Positions 9,630-19,567 are shown, numbered from the stretch's first letter. The stretch: 64,000 bases of DNA from Proteocatella sp041738345 (GCA_041738345.1 JBGSPX010000059.1:124001-188000), one strand, 5' to 3'. Notes: generated by a model not told the origin, from the sequence alone. Program-made: numbers and translations.

Positions 9630-12380
9630 TTAATCTCCTAAACCATATTTTTCTAAATAATGCTTCCATTTTTTTGAAGTTTGTTCAATATACCAATCTT
9701 TTGTTAGGTTTGATAAATCTTGCATTTTTTCAACGTGATATGATTGGTAGTCTTTTCCCATATACCATCCCATATCTTGAGGTCTTATTATAAATTCTGC
9801 CTGTTTCCACTGGTTATCTCCAGTAGTTGTTAATATAGAATTTTTCAAAGGAACAAATTTTAAATAATTTCCCTCATTAATTGCTTGAGTCTTTAGTTGT
9901 ATCTTTGATACTGATGTATCTTTGTACTTTATAATTACTTTGTGATAAGGTACTTCAAAATAGTCTTTAAAGTTTCTTTCTGGCAACACTCCAAGAAAAT
10001 ATGCATTATGTCTAGTTCCTCCGCTTAACAATTCCGGATGTATTTCGTAACCATTTTTAAAACTTCTCGTACTCTTATTATCTATATTTTTACTAGCATT
10101 CCATTCTAGTCCTGAGATATAAGGATAGCCAGTTGAATCATTTTCTTCTCCAACGTTAATTTGGGTAGCTGTGTTTGTATACAGATTTACCAATGTAATT
10201 TCATCTATTTCAGGAGAATTATTCCCTTCTAAAATATCTAATTGGAATAGCAATTCTTTTTTAGGATTCGAATCATATCTGCTCCAATAACCCGTATCAT
10301 ATAAATATAATTTATCTTTTAGATTATTAATTGCATTATCTGCAAGTTTTTCATATTTAACATCATTATATTTTTTATTAACATTCATTATGCTTTCAAT
10401 GCTTGCAATGTGAGCATTCATAATGTGAGTATCATTAGGAACTTCTTCAAACCATACTTTATTTTTGTAAAAACTTGATAAGCCGCCTTCTTTGGTACTA
10501 TAGCTATAAGCATTCGTTGCTTTTCTTACCATTGCTTCATCATTTATTGTCATAAATGCATCTATAATATACTTTTGAACAAATGCAGATTGCCAATTAG
10601 CATCTTGTTTTACATCATTATATGCATTTGAATAATCGAATTTCCAAACATAGGAATCATTCACTTTTATGCTATTATTGTTTAACCATTTATATGCATT
10701 TTCTTTTTTTATAAGATTTCTATTGTTTATAGTTAACCAGTTATATTTTGTATATATATCATATTTTTCAATTTCATGCATGTTCTTTAAAGCTTCCATT
10801 GGGAATGCATCTTTTCCGTCGATAGCTTGTCTAGCTATCATATATGGACTGTAGCCCGGTTTCCCTATACTTCCTTTTAGATTAAATGTCCCATCTGGGT
10901 TAAATTTCGTATCTTTATCACTAACCAGCTGTGTTATTACACCATTTTTATCAATCACATAGTATCCTATTGGTGTGGTTTGAGTCGGTAATACTAAAGG
11001 TTCTATTTTTTTATATTCAAAATTTTCATTATCACTTTTTAGGGTTATAAAGTAAGACATTTGTTGCGCTAACGCTAAACAACTCTCATCCAAATCTCCC
11101 GTTTCCAATAAATATGCTCTGTATCTGTTAGCTTGATCTACACTCAAAAGCGTGCCTAAGTCCGATGGTCTTATTGGTATACTCCATTCTTTCCACTGAT
11201 TATCTCCTGATTTTAATAAATCACTCTCTAGAATTTCATAATAGGATTCACCGTCCAAGCAACCTACACTTATATTATCTTTAGTTTCATCTTTATATGT
11301 GATTTTTAACTTTAACCACTCATTATCATTTTGGATATTATAATTTTTATCTAGTTTTAAGTTTAAATCATATAGATTTTTTTCTAATTTAAGTCTTCTC
11401 CCTAAAATACCATCAGATTTTTCTTTTTTATCCCACCCATCACTAATTATCCTTATATTATCATTTTTGTTTAATCCACTATTAAAATCTAATTCATAGC
11501 TTTGATTATAATTGTCGTCTATCAACTCTATTTTTTGTACTAATAAATCTACATTTTTATCAGAATAGGTATCTATAAAATCAAGTTTCATATCTTTTTC
11601 TTCAGAAATTAAATCATAATTTATTCCATATCTAGATATATATAAATCACTTCTCTTGCTTAATGATTGAACTCCTTGTTTTGATAAATTTAATAAGTTT
11701 TTATCACCTGTTAATTTTGCAAGTTCATTAATAGTATTTATACTTCTAATATGAGTTCCAATTGCAGCAGTAGTATTGTCTTCATCTAACCAATACTCTT
11801 CAAACCATATCGTTTGATTATTTTTATCAATTTTTTTTACTCCCCCTGATTCAATATCAGTTTTAAAAGCCTTAACTCCTTCTTTTGCTTTATCTAGATA
11901 TAAAGCATCATTCGTACGATTATATGCTTCCATTAATAAATCTATTGCTACAGATTGGTTTAGCGCACTAATCCAGTCATCTTCTTTTTTTATGTTTTTA
12001 TATTCATAATCAAAGTCATTAGTCCATACTAATAATCCAAATTCATTATATTCCGAATTATCAACCAACCAATTTGAACAGTTTATAAATTTCTCTTCCG
12101 ATTTTTCTATATTTTCTTCATAATAATCTTCTTTTCCTGAATATTCTAAACCATATAGTGCAACTAATGTAGGTGGATAGATTTTTTTGCCATTAATTTT
12201 CACATATGGTATCCCTTTAGAATCAACATAGTGGGGTTCATTGCTAAAATCTAAATTCTTTTCGTAAATATCCTTTGTGTTAGTATAAAAATATCCCAAA
12301 CTAATAAAAAAAACAATCGCAACTAATATTAATGTACTGTATCTTTTTTTAATACTCGAAAACTTATTTACATTTAGCAT
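9630..12380 (-). CDS. Membrane-anchored protein with two glucuronyl C5-epimerase-like modules
   Basis: This 916-residue protein has one N-terminal membrane segment at about residues 14-32, after a basic start (SSIKKRYS), so most of it should face outside. Two regions, about 130-260 and 590-720, carry the pattern of the glucuronyl C5-epimerase C-terminal domain. Each has an alpha/alpha repeat with W-x-SA(L/F)-x-Q, then ESGGV or EGGLS, then WFEE, then an H-x-x-(S/N)-AH-like turn such as VWFEEVPNDTHIMNAHI. Between and after these lie beta-rich segments ending in matching motifs (GDNQWKEWSIPIRP and GDNQWKQAEFIIRP), so the protein is an internal duplication. C5-epimerases invert uronic-acid residues in finished polymers. 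The assignment rests on motif reading, not on a profile search. Confidence 0.6.
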   Translation of the reverse strand: MLNVNKFSSIKKRYSTLILVAIVFFISLGYFYTNTKDIYEKNLDFSNEPHYVDSKGIPYVKINGKKIYPPTLVALYGLEYSGKEDYYEENIEKSEEKFINCSNWLVDNSEYNEFGLLVWTNDFDYEYKNIKKEDDWISALNQSVAIDLLMEAYNRTNDALYLDKAKEGVKAFKTDIESGGVKKIDKNNQTIWFEEYWLDEDNTTAAIGTHIRSINTINELAKLTGDKNLLNLSKQGVQSLSKRSDLYISRYGINYDLISEEKDMKLDFIDTYSDKNVDLLVQKIELIDDNYNQSYELDFNSGLNKNDNIRIISDGWDKKEKSDGILGRRLKLEKNLYDLNLKLDKNYNIQNDNEWLKLKITYKDETKDNISVGCLDGESYYEILESDLLKSGDNQWKEWSIPIRPSDLGTLLSVDQANRYRAYLLETGDLDESCLALAQQMSYFITLKSDNENFEYKKIEPLVLPTQTTPIGYYVIDKNGVITQLVSDKDTKFNPDGTFNLKGSIGKPGYSPYMIARQAIDGKDAFPMEALKNMHEIEKYDIYTKYNWLTINNRNLIKKENAYKWLNNNSIKVNDSYVWKFDYSNAYNDVKQDANWQSAFVQKYIIDAFMTINDEAMVRKATNAYSYSTKEGGLSSFYKNKVWFEEVPNDTHIMNAHIASIESIMNVNKKYNDVKYEKLADNAINNLKDKLYLYDTGYWSRYDSNPKKELLFQLDILEGNNSPEIDEITLVNLYTNTATQINVGEENDSTGYPYISGLEWNASKNIDNKSTRSFKNGYEIHPELLSGGTRHNAYFLGVLPERNFKDYFEVPYHKVIIKYKDTSVSKIQLKTQAINEGNYLKFVPLKNSILTTTGDNQWKQAEFIIRPQDMGWYMGKDYQSYHVEKMQDLSNLTKDWYIEQTSKKWKHYLEKYGLGD

Positions 12381-12398
12381 AAATCCTTCTCTCCATTT

Positions 12399-13790
12399 TT
12401 AAAATTCATAGCTTCCAATTAATTTTTTAGATTCGTTCTCCCAGCTATACTCATATGCTATTTTCTCTAAGTTTATTTTGAAATTTTCTAATGATTTCCC
12501 TAAAAGAATATTTTCTATTTCATTTGCAATACATTTGGGATTTTCAAAATTAGCAACATTTCCTATTTCATTACCAACTACAACTTTTCTTAAAAAAGGT
12601 AAATCGTTTGCAAGTATAGGCAGTCTACTTTGTATATATTCATAAAGTTTGTTTGGCGAACAATAGTAAGTATTTTTATCAACTGCTGAATATGGAATTA
12701 GTCCTATATCTGCACTACTTGTATACTTAAGTAGTTCTGATTGTGGAACTGCATCCATAAAATATATCTTACTTGACACATTTAGCTTATGCGCTAACTT
12801 TTCCAACTCTTTTTGATATGTTCCAAATCCCAACATAACTAGTACTATATTTTCATTTTTTATATACTTCATAGCCTTTATAAGGTTTTCTAGATTTCTA
12901 TTCGGTAAATATCCACCTTGGAATAAGACTATTTTTTTTGAAGATTCCAAGTTAAGTTTTTCTCTTATAGTATCCGTCTTTTCAATCGAATCTATATATG
13001 AAACAGCATTTTGAATTACAATTGGCTTTTCTATTTCTACTCCAAATAGTCTTTTATATTTTTCAATAACTGCATCTCCTAAAAATTCATTAGGAACTAT
13101 CCAAAATTTAACAGTTGGTAAAACTTTACTTTCTATATTTTCATATAGTTTAACTATTTTTTTAGGTATAGTGCATTGTTCTGTATAATTCTCATGAGCA
13201 TCATAAATTAAGGGTATATTTCGTTCTTTTGCAATTCTATCCGCTGCAAAAAGAGATGGTAAGTCATTTGCCACTATACAATCTGCTACTATTTCTTTTG
13301 TTGCATTATAAAAAGCATCGTCAAAATTAGGAAAAAAATCTAATTTTACAGTTCTCATATATAATAAAAGTAAATTATAAATTCTATTTACTGTCTTGTG
13401 TAAAAGAGCATACCATTTTGTACTTATAAAATTCACTATTTTTATTAGAGCTGTAGTGGATTTATTTCTAATCTTAGCAACAAATCCACCTTTGTTAGTA
13501 TATCCACAAGCTGCTATTTTTTCTAAAAAAATATTTCTTTTTTTTGCTTTTTTATCTATATTTTTGTGTGTATCATTGTACCAGTCAACCGCTTTTGAAT
13601 CATATTTTATATCTTTAGAATCAACCCTATTTACTTTTATATCTGAAGAAATTTTACCTGAAAGGTAATTTTCATCATTGTATGGAGCGCCAATTATAGT
13701 TATTTTATGTCCCAAATTTACTAGTTCATTAGCTTGCAATGTTATTCTTCTATCTATATCAGTATCTGGAGTTAGTATTAATATCTTCAT
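12399..13790 (-). CDS. GT4-type glycosyltransferase, long form
   Basis: This 463-residue GT4 protein starts MKILILTPDTDIDRRI. It has VANDLPSLFAADRIA and IYDAHENYTEQC in the N-domain, VLFQGGYLPNRNLENLI in the linker and CSPNKLYEYIQSRLPIL in the donor-binding domain. About 60 extra residues, basic and partly hydrophobic (near 95-150), separate the first strands from the DAFYNATKEI segment and may aid membrane association. It is a paralogue of the GT4 at 7003-8208. It lies 4 bases after the coiled-coil methyltransferase gene, so the two may work on the same chain end. Donor sugar unknown. Confidence 0.8.
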   Translation of the reverse strand: MKILILTPDTDIDRRITLQANELVNLGHKITIIGAPYNDENYLSGKISSDIKVNRVDSKDIKYDSKAVDWYNDTHKNIDKKAKKRNIFLEKIAACGYTNKGGFVAKIRNKSTTALIKIVNFISTKWYALLHKTVNRIYNLLLLYMRTVKLDFFPNFDDAFYNATKEIVADCIVANDLPSLFAADRIAKERNIPLIYDAHENYTEQCTIPKKIVKLYENIESKVLPTVKFWIVPNEFLGDAVIEKYKRLFGVEIEKPIVIQNAVSYIDSIEKTDTIREKLNLESSKKIVLFQGGYLPNRNLENLIKAMKYIKNENIVLVMLGFGTYQKELEKLAHKLNVSSKIYFMDAVPQSELLKYTSSADIGLIPYSAVDKNTYYCSPNKLYEYIQSRLPILANDLPFLRKVVVGNEIGNVANFENPKCIANEIENILLGKSLENFKINLEKIAYEYSWENESKKLIGSYEF

Positions 13791-13794
13791 ATAC

Positions 13795-15714
13795 CTAAAT
13801 CTCCCTTTTTAAAACATAATCTATCAATTTTCTTTGCTTTAATTTTTGATTTTCTACTTCTAAATTCTGATTTTCTACTTCTAAGTTCTGCTTTTCTACT
13901 TCTAAATTTTTATTTTTAATTTCTTCTTCTTCTAATATAGATATTAACTTTTCTTCTTTTAATTTGTATTCCACTAACGTGCTATTTAAATTATTTATGA
14001 TATTTGTCACCCGTTCTATACCATTATTTATATTAATTAAATAACTTATATCTACATTCGATTTTAATTTACTTAGATTTTCTAGATATTCTCCAATATT
14101 ATTTTCAATATCGTTTTGATATGGTTTAAATGTATTATCAAATAATTTATCTCCAAAAATCCATCTGGAAATATGAACTACATTTTCACTTCCAATATCA
14201 TAAACATCTAGAAATATCTTTATCCCCTCATACTCTATCCATGCATATTTTATATTTTTCAATATTGAGGATCTTAAAAGTAGATTTTTTTCAGCCAATA
14301 AGAACTGTTTTTCAACTCTAAATGCCGAATATATATCTGATTCTTTTTTTAATAATATATTATTAATAACATTATTTTTATTATTAATTTCTATAGATTT
14401 TATATAACATTCATTCGTAAAATCAGTATCGTTTGTTAATTCAAATATATATCCTTCTTTTGCCACCTTTACATCTAGCGGAATTTTAAATAGTGCTCTT
14501 TTTAACTCGTTACTTCCAGTTAAGATTATCTTCCCTATATTTAAGTATCCTTTTTCACAGTCATATACCTGTATATTTAACGTTCCATTGTTCTGATCAA
14601 TATATGATATACTTATCTCACGTTCTTCAGATATAATTTCTTTAGGAAATACAAATACAGCATGTCTTGTCTTGTCATCAGAATACACATATCTTAAGCT
14701 GTTATTCTCTGATTTTTCCCAATTTGAACCTGAATCTAATACAAAATATGGTCTTTTAGGCACTTGCAGTATGCATGTTTCTATTGATTTTTTGTTATCT
14801 GAAAATAAAAATGCATCACTATCATAAATTGATAGTTCAACTTCATCTTCAGTATCACCATCTATTGCAATCCCTATTTTCAAATTGTTGTTTAGTTCTT
14901 CATCTAAGCAACCCTCTTTTTTGAATAGTAACATAGCTTCATTTTTATCAATTTCATTAAAATATCTATCTTTTACCGCAACATCAGACAATTTAGTTTT
15001 TAGCTTTGTGAAAAATTTTCCTACAGAATCATTTTCTATATATTCAGTATCAATTGCATTTTGTTTTACTGTACAATTCGGACATATTGCATTTTCCCAA
15101 GATACATATTTATTAGAAATGCATTTTTCTAATTCATCCACTTTTCCAAAGTAAATAGGCCATTCTTCTCCTGAAAAAAATACTTTTTCTAATTTAATGT
15201 GGTCATCATTTATTCTAGATTTTATATCCTCTACATCTAGACTTCTTAAGTGCCAATTGATATGGAAATGACAACCACATTTTTTACATTTTGTTCTTGA
15301 ATAATCAAGTTGTTCTCTATATGGATATATCATTAATAGATATTTTTTTGACACTCGTTTTAATTCATTTATTCCTTTTATCAAAACATCCTCATATAGG
15401 TGCTCTATTACATCACTACACACTACTAAATCAAATGAGTTATCTTCAAACGGAATATCATCTATTGACCCTGTAACATATTCTCGCTTCACATATTTTA
15501 AAGCTTCTTCACTTATATCCATCCCTACAACTTTTATATCTGAAGGCAAGCTATTTATTAAAAAACCATTACCGCAACCTACATCCAATATACTCTTAAC
15601 ATCAAGTTCTTCTAATAATTCTATTATTTGATTTATTGTGTTTACCTGTCCTAATGTAATCTCTTGTTTCCAAATATCTTCAAGGTTATAATAGTCTAAA
15701 TATTTAGTGTCCAT
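13795..15714 (-). CDS. SAM-dependent methyltransferase with zinc-like motif, beta domain and C-terminal coiled coil
   Basis: This is a 639-residue multidomain protein. Residues about 20-200 are a class I methyltransferase: D44-V-G-C-G-N-G, GMDIS near 64, and the FDLVVCSDVIEHL motif near 94. Cysteines C143/C146/C148 and C211/C214 could bind zinc. Residues about 230-460 look beta-rich and may bind carbohydrate. Residues about 570-635 form a coiled coil whose end has three near-identical heptads, encoded by a 21-base tandem repeat. In E. coli O9a, WbdD combines a methyltransferase with a coiled-coil ruler that sets chain length before ABC export. The neighbouring Wzt with a long C-terminal domain makes a similar chain-capping role attractive here, but it is inference. 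Confidence 0.7.
   Translation of the reverse strand: MDTKYLDYYNLEDIWKQEITLGQVNTINQIIELLEELDVKSILDVGCGNGFLINSLPSDIKVVGMDISEEALKYVKREYVTGSIDDIPFEDNSFDLVVCSDVIEHLYEDVLIKGINELKRVSKKYLLMIYPYREQLDYSRTKCKKCGCHFHINWHLRSLDVEDIKSRINDDHIKLEKVFFSGEEWPIYFGKVDELEKCISNKYVSWENAICPNCTVKQNAIDTEYIENDSVGKFFTKLKTKLSDVAVKDRYFNEIDKNEAMLLFKKEGCLDEELNNNLKIGIAIDGDTEDEVELSIYDSDAFLFSDNKKSIETCILQVPKRPYFVLDSGSNWEKSENNSLRYVYSDDKTRHAVFVFPKEIISEEREISISYIDQNNGTLNIQVYDCEKGYLNIGKIILTGSNELKRALFKIPLDVKVAKEGYIFELTNDTDFTNECYIKSIEINNKNNVINNILLKKESDIYSAFRVEKQFLLAEKNLLLRSSILKNIKYAWIEYEGIKIFLDVYDIGSENVVHISRWIFGDKLFDNTFKPYQNDIENNIGEYLENLSKLKSNVDISYLININNGIERVTNIINNLNSTLVEYKLKEEKLISILEEEEIKNKNLEVEKQNLEVENQNLEVENQKLKQRKLIDYVLKREI
13850..13912 (-). 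repeat. Three 21-base tandem repeats encoding coiled-coil heptads
   Basis: Three consecutive 21-base units start at 13850, 13871 and 13892 and share the core ttttctacttctaa. Read on the minus strand, they encode the heptad NLEVE(K/N)Q three times, at the C-terminal end of the methyltransferase. Repeats of a whole number of heptads can expand or contract by slippage without breaking the frame, which would change coiled-coil length. Confidence 0.9.
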
Positions 15715-15742
15715 TAATAATCTACCTCCTTATTTAATTGGT

Positions 15743-16999
15743 TTAATTACTATTTTTATAAGATTTTTCTATTTTTTTTCTAAATTTTTTGATTTTATTA
15801 CACTTAAATATTTTCTCTATCTCTTTTAATAAAACAATATGGTATTCTTGATATATTGATGATAATGGAGCATATAAATCATATTCATTTAAGCTTAATA
15901 AGCAATTCCCACTCATATTTAAATCACGTAATTCTCTTAAATGTACATATTCTCCAGTTGAATTATTTATGCTGAATTTTAATTTTGATTTCATATTAGT
16001 TTTATATTCTATTTTTATATCAATTTTTTCTTCTAAAGTATATCCATTAAAACATAAATATATATTTGTAAGTTCTGGGTTATTTAAGTTTAAATTTATT
16101 TTTCTATAGTTTTCAGAAATTAAATCCCCCCAATCTATCCCAGATATATAAATATCTCTCCCTGTATCAAATGCATTCATATCTATTGTATCTATTTTCC
16201 TATATTTATCTTTTTTCCCAGATATGATTTCTATATTTTTTATCGAAAAATAAGGTTTTTCTTTGTTGATTCTAAAAAAATTCATTTTAATAAATGGTTG
16301 AATTTTTAAAATAACGCTAGTACTGCTATAAATTTCATATGCACTACCTAAAACATTATGATATTTATATATATTATTTAATAAACTGCTATGTGCAGAT
16401 TTAATTATATTATCATATACTTCTATATTTGAATATTTCTTTAAAAAAAATAGTGCTATCAAACTCACCATATGAGCATTTAATATGTGTGTAGGGTATT
16501 TATTAGGTATTTCTTCAAACCAATATAAATTATTTTTATTATATAAAACCCCTCCACTTTCAAGGTCTAAACTTAATAAGTTGGCCGCTTTCTGTGCTAA
16601 ATTCAAATATTCATTTTCATTCGTATTTATATACCAATATAATAATGCCATTACTGCATATGATTGTGCATATGCACTTTTCCAAGGTGATTTAATATGC
16701 TCATTATTATATATAATATCATAATTATATTCCCAATAAATACAATCTCCTAACTCTTTGGCATTGCATTTCAACCAATTTATCGCCTTTAATGCATACT
16801 CTTCTTTAGTTACATCTTCTAATTCTTCAAATCGATAATATCTTGGTATCAAGTTTCCATTATTTTCATTCTCATACACCGAATTTACTTTTTCACCTAA
16901 CATTGCTTGTAAAGAAACTTCAAATGGATTTTGAATATATTGTCCATTATACTCAAAAGTAATTACTCCGTCTATAAACCCTATATAAGTGAATGACAT
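15743..16999 (-). CDS. Glucuronyl C5-epimerase-like protein, cytoplasmic
   Basis: This 418-residue protein has one module related to the two in the 916-residue protein of the same operon. Around residues 125-250 it reads SPWKSAYAQSYAVMALL, then DLESGGVLY, WFEEIPNKYPTHILNAH and MVSLIALFFLKKY, in the order seen in glucuronyl C5-epimerase C-terminal domains. The C-terminal half is beta-rich, and the end is basic. No signal peptide is seen (start MSFTYIGFIDGVITF), so it should act in the cytoplasm, before or during Wzm/Wzt export. Its start codon lies inside the 3' end of the Wzt gene (19-base overlap), which implies coupled translation. The family call is from motifs alone. Confidence 0.6.
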   Translation of the reverse strand: MSFTYIGFIDGVITFEYNGQYIQNPFEVSLQAMLGEKVNSVYENENNGNLIPRYYRFEELEDVTKEEYALKAINWLKCNAKELGDCIYWEYNYDIIYNNEHIKSPWKSAYAQSYAVMALLYWYINTNENEYLNLAQKAANLLSLDLESGGVLYNKNNLYWFEEIPNKYPTHILNAHMVSLIALFFLKKYSNIEVYDNIIKSAHSSLLNNIYKYHNVLGSAYEIYSSTSVILKIQPFIKMNFFRINKEKPYFSIKNIEIISGKKDKYRKIDTIDMNAFDTGRDIYISGIDWGDLISENYRKINLNLNNPELTNIYLCFNGYTLEEKIDIKIEYKTNMKSKLKFSINNSTGEYVHLRELRDLNMSGNCLLSLNEYDLYAPLSSIYQEYHIVLLKEIEKIFKCNKIKKFRKKIEKSYKNSN

Positions 17000-18786
17000 T
17001 CCAATTTTATCCCCTCTGTATTGATTTCAGGTAAATTTTTAGACACGACTTTTCCTACACCCAATTTATAATCTAATGGTTCTTCTATCTTAAAATACAA
17101 AGTTCTGTCTAACAAAGCTATATATTTCTGTTCTCTAAGATTATCTTTTATATCCAAATCTTCATATATACCTAAACTTATACTATATTCTCCTGTTCCA
17201 AGATTAAATTCTTCTAAATTGTAAATTATCTCATATTCATATTTTCCTTTAATCGGTTTAAATTCAATACTATTCGAATATTGTATTATCCCTATCTCAG
17301 AAAATATTAAAAAAATTGATTTTATCTGTCTAATATCTTCATTTATAAATACTTTGAATCTGAATTTTTTTGCGCCATTTTCATAAGGAAAAATTATCTG
17401 TTTCTGCCCGTATTTATCCAAAACATCAGACTCTAATATTTTACATTTGTCTGTATACTTTATATCTCTTTTATTAACATTATTTTTAGCTATTGTTTCT
17501 ATTTTAGAATCTTGCTCTTCAAAGTTTTCGTTTATCTGTTTTTTAGGTTCTAGAAAATATACACAATCTATTGATTTGTCTAGTTTAACATATTCTTGCT
17601 TATAGTTATTGTAAAGTTCTAAGCTCAATTCACTTTCATCTAAATATTCACACTCTAGCTTTATATTTAAATTTGAAATATTACTCTTTTCTATACTGAA
17701 TTGAAATGGTGCATGATTGTATTTACTATTGTTATTTACTATACTTCTATAGTATCCTTTATCATCTTTTTTACTTTCTGACCAATTCATTAATCCTATA
17801 TCATCAATTATATGTGCTAAGTGTTCCTTATTGTTATCCATGGCATCACCTACATTTATATATGCGATTGGATTTTTTTCGGATAATAATGTTATTTTTC
17901 TTATTTTATTCTCTGGAATTTTTTCTTTATCACATACAATTCTAAATAAATACGTATCATATATATCAGAATGACTATCTACTGCTCCTTTATTTTGGGT
18001 AGATAATTTTATGTTTTTCGCTTTTTGTCTTGCTTCTTCTGACTTTCTTATTGACTCTGTATAGTTCTTCACAACTTCTAATGTTGAATCGTCTTGAACT
18101 ACCTTTCCCTTATCTATCCATATTGCTCTATCGCATAACATCTGTAATGATGCTAAATCATGGCTTACAAAAAGTATCGTAGCTCCATTTTTACTAGTTA
18201 TGTTCTTCATACGTTCTATACATTTACCTGTAAAGTATGCATCTCCTGCACCTAAAACTTCATCTATTATTAATATTTCTGGTTCTATAGATGTAGCTGT
18301 AGAAAACCCTAGTCTAGCTAACATACCTGCTGAATATGTTTTTATTGGTCTATCTATGAATTCTTCAAGCTCTGAAAATTCGACTATTTCAATTTCTTTT
18401 TCATATATTTCTTGTTTAGAAAGACCATTATATGCAAGCGCCGCTCTTATATTTTCTCTACCCGTGAATTCAGGATGAAACCCTGTACCGAGTTCCATAA
18501 GAGCTTGTATTCTCCCATTTATATTCATATTTCCTTCAGTTGGTTGAATACTTCCTATTATAGTTTTTAAAAATGTACTTTTTCCAGCTCCATTTCGTCC
18601 TATAAGACCTACTTTTTCACCTTTTTTTATTTCTATATTCAAGTCTCTTATAGCCCAAAATTCATTATAATAATTTTTCTTAAAAAAATTCAATCCCATT
18701 ATATCTAGAAACTTATCTCTTGGATTATTGTATATTTTATACATTTTCCCTAAGTTTGAAACTTCTATTGCATTCTCACTATACAT
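16981..18786 (-). CDS. wzt: Polysaccharide ABC exporter ATPase with C-terminal carbohydrate-binding extension (Wzt-like)
   Basis: This 601-residue protein begins with an ABC ATPase of the Wzt/TagH type. Walker A is G63-RNGAGKST, the signature is YSAGM at 151, and Walker B with the D-loop is ILIIDEVLGAGD near 171. About 350 further residues form a long beta-rich tail. In O9a-type exporters, the Wzt C-terminal domain recognises the capped chain end. The length here suggests two such modules, the second near residues 440-590 (FPYENGAKKFRFKVFIN, YNLEEFNLGTGEYSISLGIY). It overlaps the Wzm gene by 8 bases. Together they should export the undecaprenyl-linked polymer across the membrane. Confidence 0.9.
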   Translation of the reverse strand: MYSENAIEVSNLGKMYKIYNNPRDKFLDIMGLNFFKKNYYNEFWAIRDLNIEIKKGEKVGLIGRNGAGKSTFLKTIIGSIQPTEGNMNINGRIQALMELGTGFHPEFTGRENIRAALAYNGLSKQEIYEKEIEIVEFSELEEFIDRPIKTYSAGMLARLGFSTATSIEPEILIIDEVLGAGDAYFTGKCIERMKNITSKNGATILFVSHDLASLQMLCDRAIWIDKGKVVQDDSTLEVVKNYTESIRKSEEARQKAKNIKLSTQNKGAVDSHSDIYDTYLFRIVCDKEKIPENKIRKITLLSEKNPIAYINVGDAMDNNKEHLAHIIDDIGLMNWSESKKDDKGYYRSIVNNNSKYNHAPFQFSIEKSNISNLNIKLECEYLDESELSLELYNNYKQEYVKLDKSIDCVYFLEPKKQINENFEEQDSKIETIAKNNVNKRDIKYTDKCKILESDVLDKYGQKQIIFPYENGAKKFRFKVFINEDIRQIKSIFLIFSEIGIIQYSNSIEFKPIKGKYEYEIIYNLEEFNLGTGEYSISLGIYEDLDIKDNLREQKYIALLDRTLYFKIEEPLDYKLGVGKVVSKNLPEINTEGIKLECHSLI

Positions 18787-19567
18787 TATCTGTAAACACC
18801 TTCTTCATTCTCATAAAAAATATATATCCTACAACAAAAATAACCAATGACATAATTATAAATACTGTTAAGCTTTCTTGGTTTGGAAGTCGTTTGTTCA
18901 TAAATACATCTTGGTAGCACGAAATCATATAATATAATGGATTTAATTTTAAAAATGGTTGTAAATTAGCTGGAACCATATCTACTGGATAAGCAATTGG
19001 ACTTATCATCATTAAAAGGAGTAAAATTATTCCTATTATATTTTGAATATCTCTAAAAACCACATTCAAACTTGCTAAAATCCATGTGAGCCCTACCGAA
19101 AACATTACTTGAAAAAACCATAAAATTAAAAAAATCGGTGTATACACACTCAATTTCCCTATGATTGCAGTTGCTATAACAATAAGTATCATCCCGCAAA
19201 ACTGTGTTGTTTGTGCCGCTAATACGGATTTCACTGGTGCTAGTTCTATCGGAAATAAGGTGTTTTTTAGAAGGTTGGCATTTGCAACAACTGATGTGGT
19301 ACCACTTGCAATGGCTTCTTGGAATCCTAAATATGGAATTAAACCACAAAAAATCATAATTACATATTCATTAGTGTTAAATAAATCAAATCGAACATTA
19401 AATACAAATATATACATCATCGCATAACATCCAAGAAAAAGTATTGGATATATAACCGCCCAAGCAAGTCCCATAAAAGACCCTGCATATTTACCTTTTA
19501 TATCATTAAATGTGGTTTGTTTTAACATGTTCCTATTTTTATAAATCAATTGAAAAGGTTTAAACAT
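18779..19567 (-). CDS. wzm: Polysaccharide ABC exporter permease (Wzm-like)
   Basis: This 262-residue integral membrane protein has six predicted hydrophobic stretches and the ABC-2 permease pattern of Wzm/TagG/KpsM. It opens with the amphipathic LIYKNRNMLKQTTFNDIKGKY, followed by GLAWAVIYPILFLGCYAMMY (quoted in two parts), and carries GLIPYLGFQEAI and LKLNPLYYMISCYQD near the end. It forms the transmembrane channel with the Wzt ATPase, overlapping its gene by 8 bases; it also overlaps the upstream GT2 gene by 8 bases. Its length is normal for the family. Confidence 0.9.
   Translation of the reverse strand: MFKPFQLIYKNRNMLKQTTFNDIKGKYAGSFMGLAWAVIYPILFLGCYAMMYIFVFNVRFDLFNTNEYVIMIFCGLIPYLGFQEAIASGTTSVVANANLLKNTLFPIELAPVKSVLAAQTTQFCGMILIVIATAIIGKLSVYTPIFLILWFFQVMFSVGLTWILASLNVVFRDIQNIIGIILLLLMMISPIAYPVDMVPANLQPFLKLNPLYYMISCYQDVFMNKRLPNQESLTVFIIMSLVIFVVGYIFFMRMKKVFTDNV

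Noticed and set aside
19053..19349. 98-codon minus-strand frame inside the Wzm gene
   Set aside because: It lies wholly inside a well-supported permease gene in another frame and has no family features.
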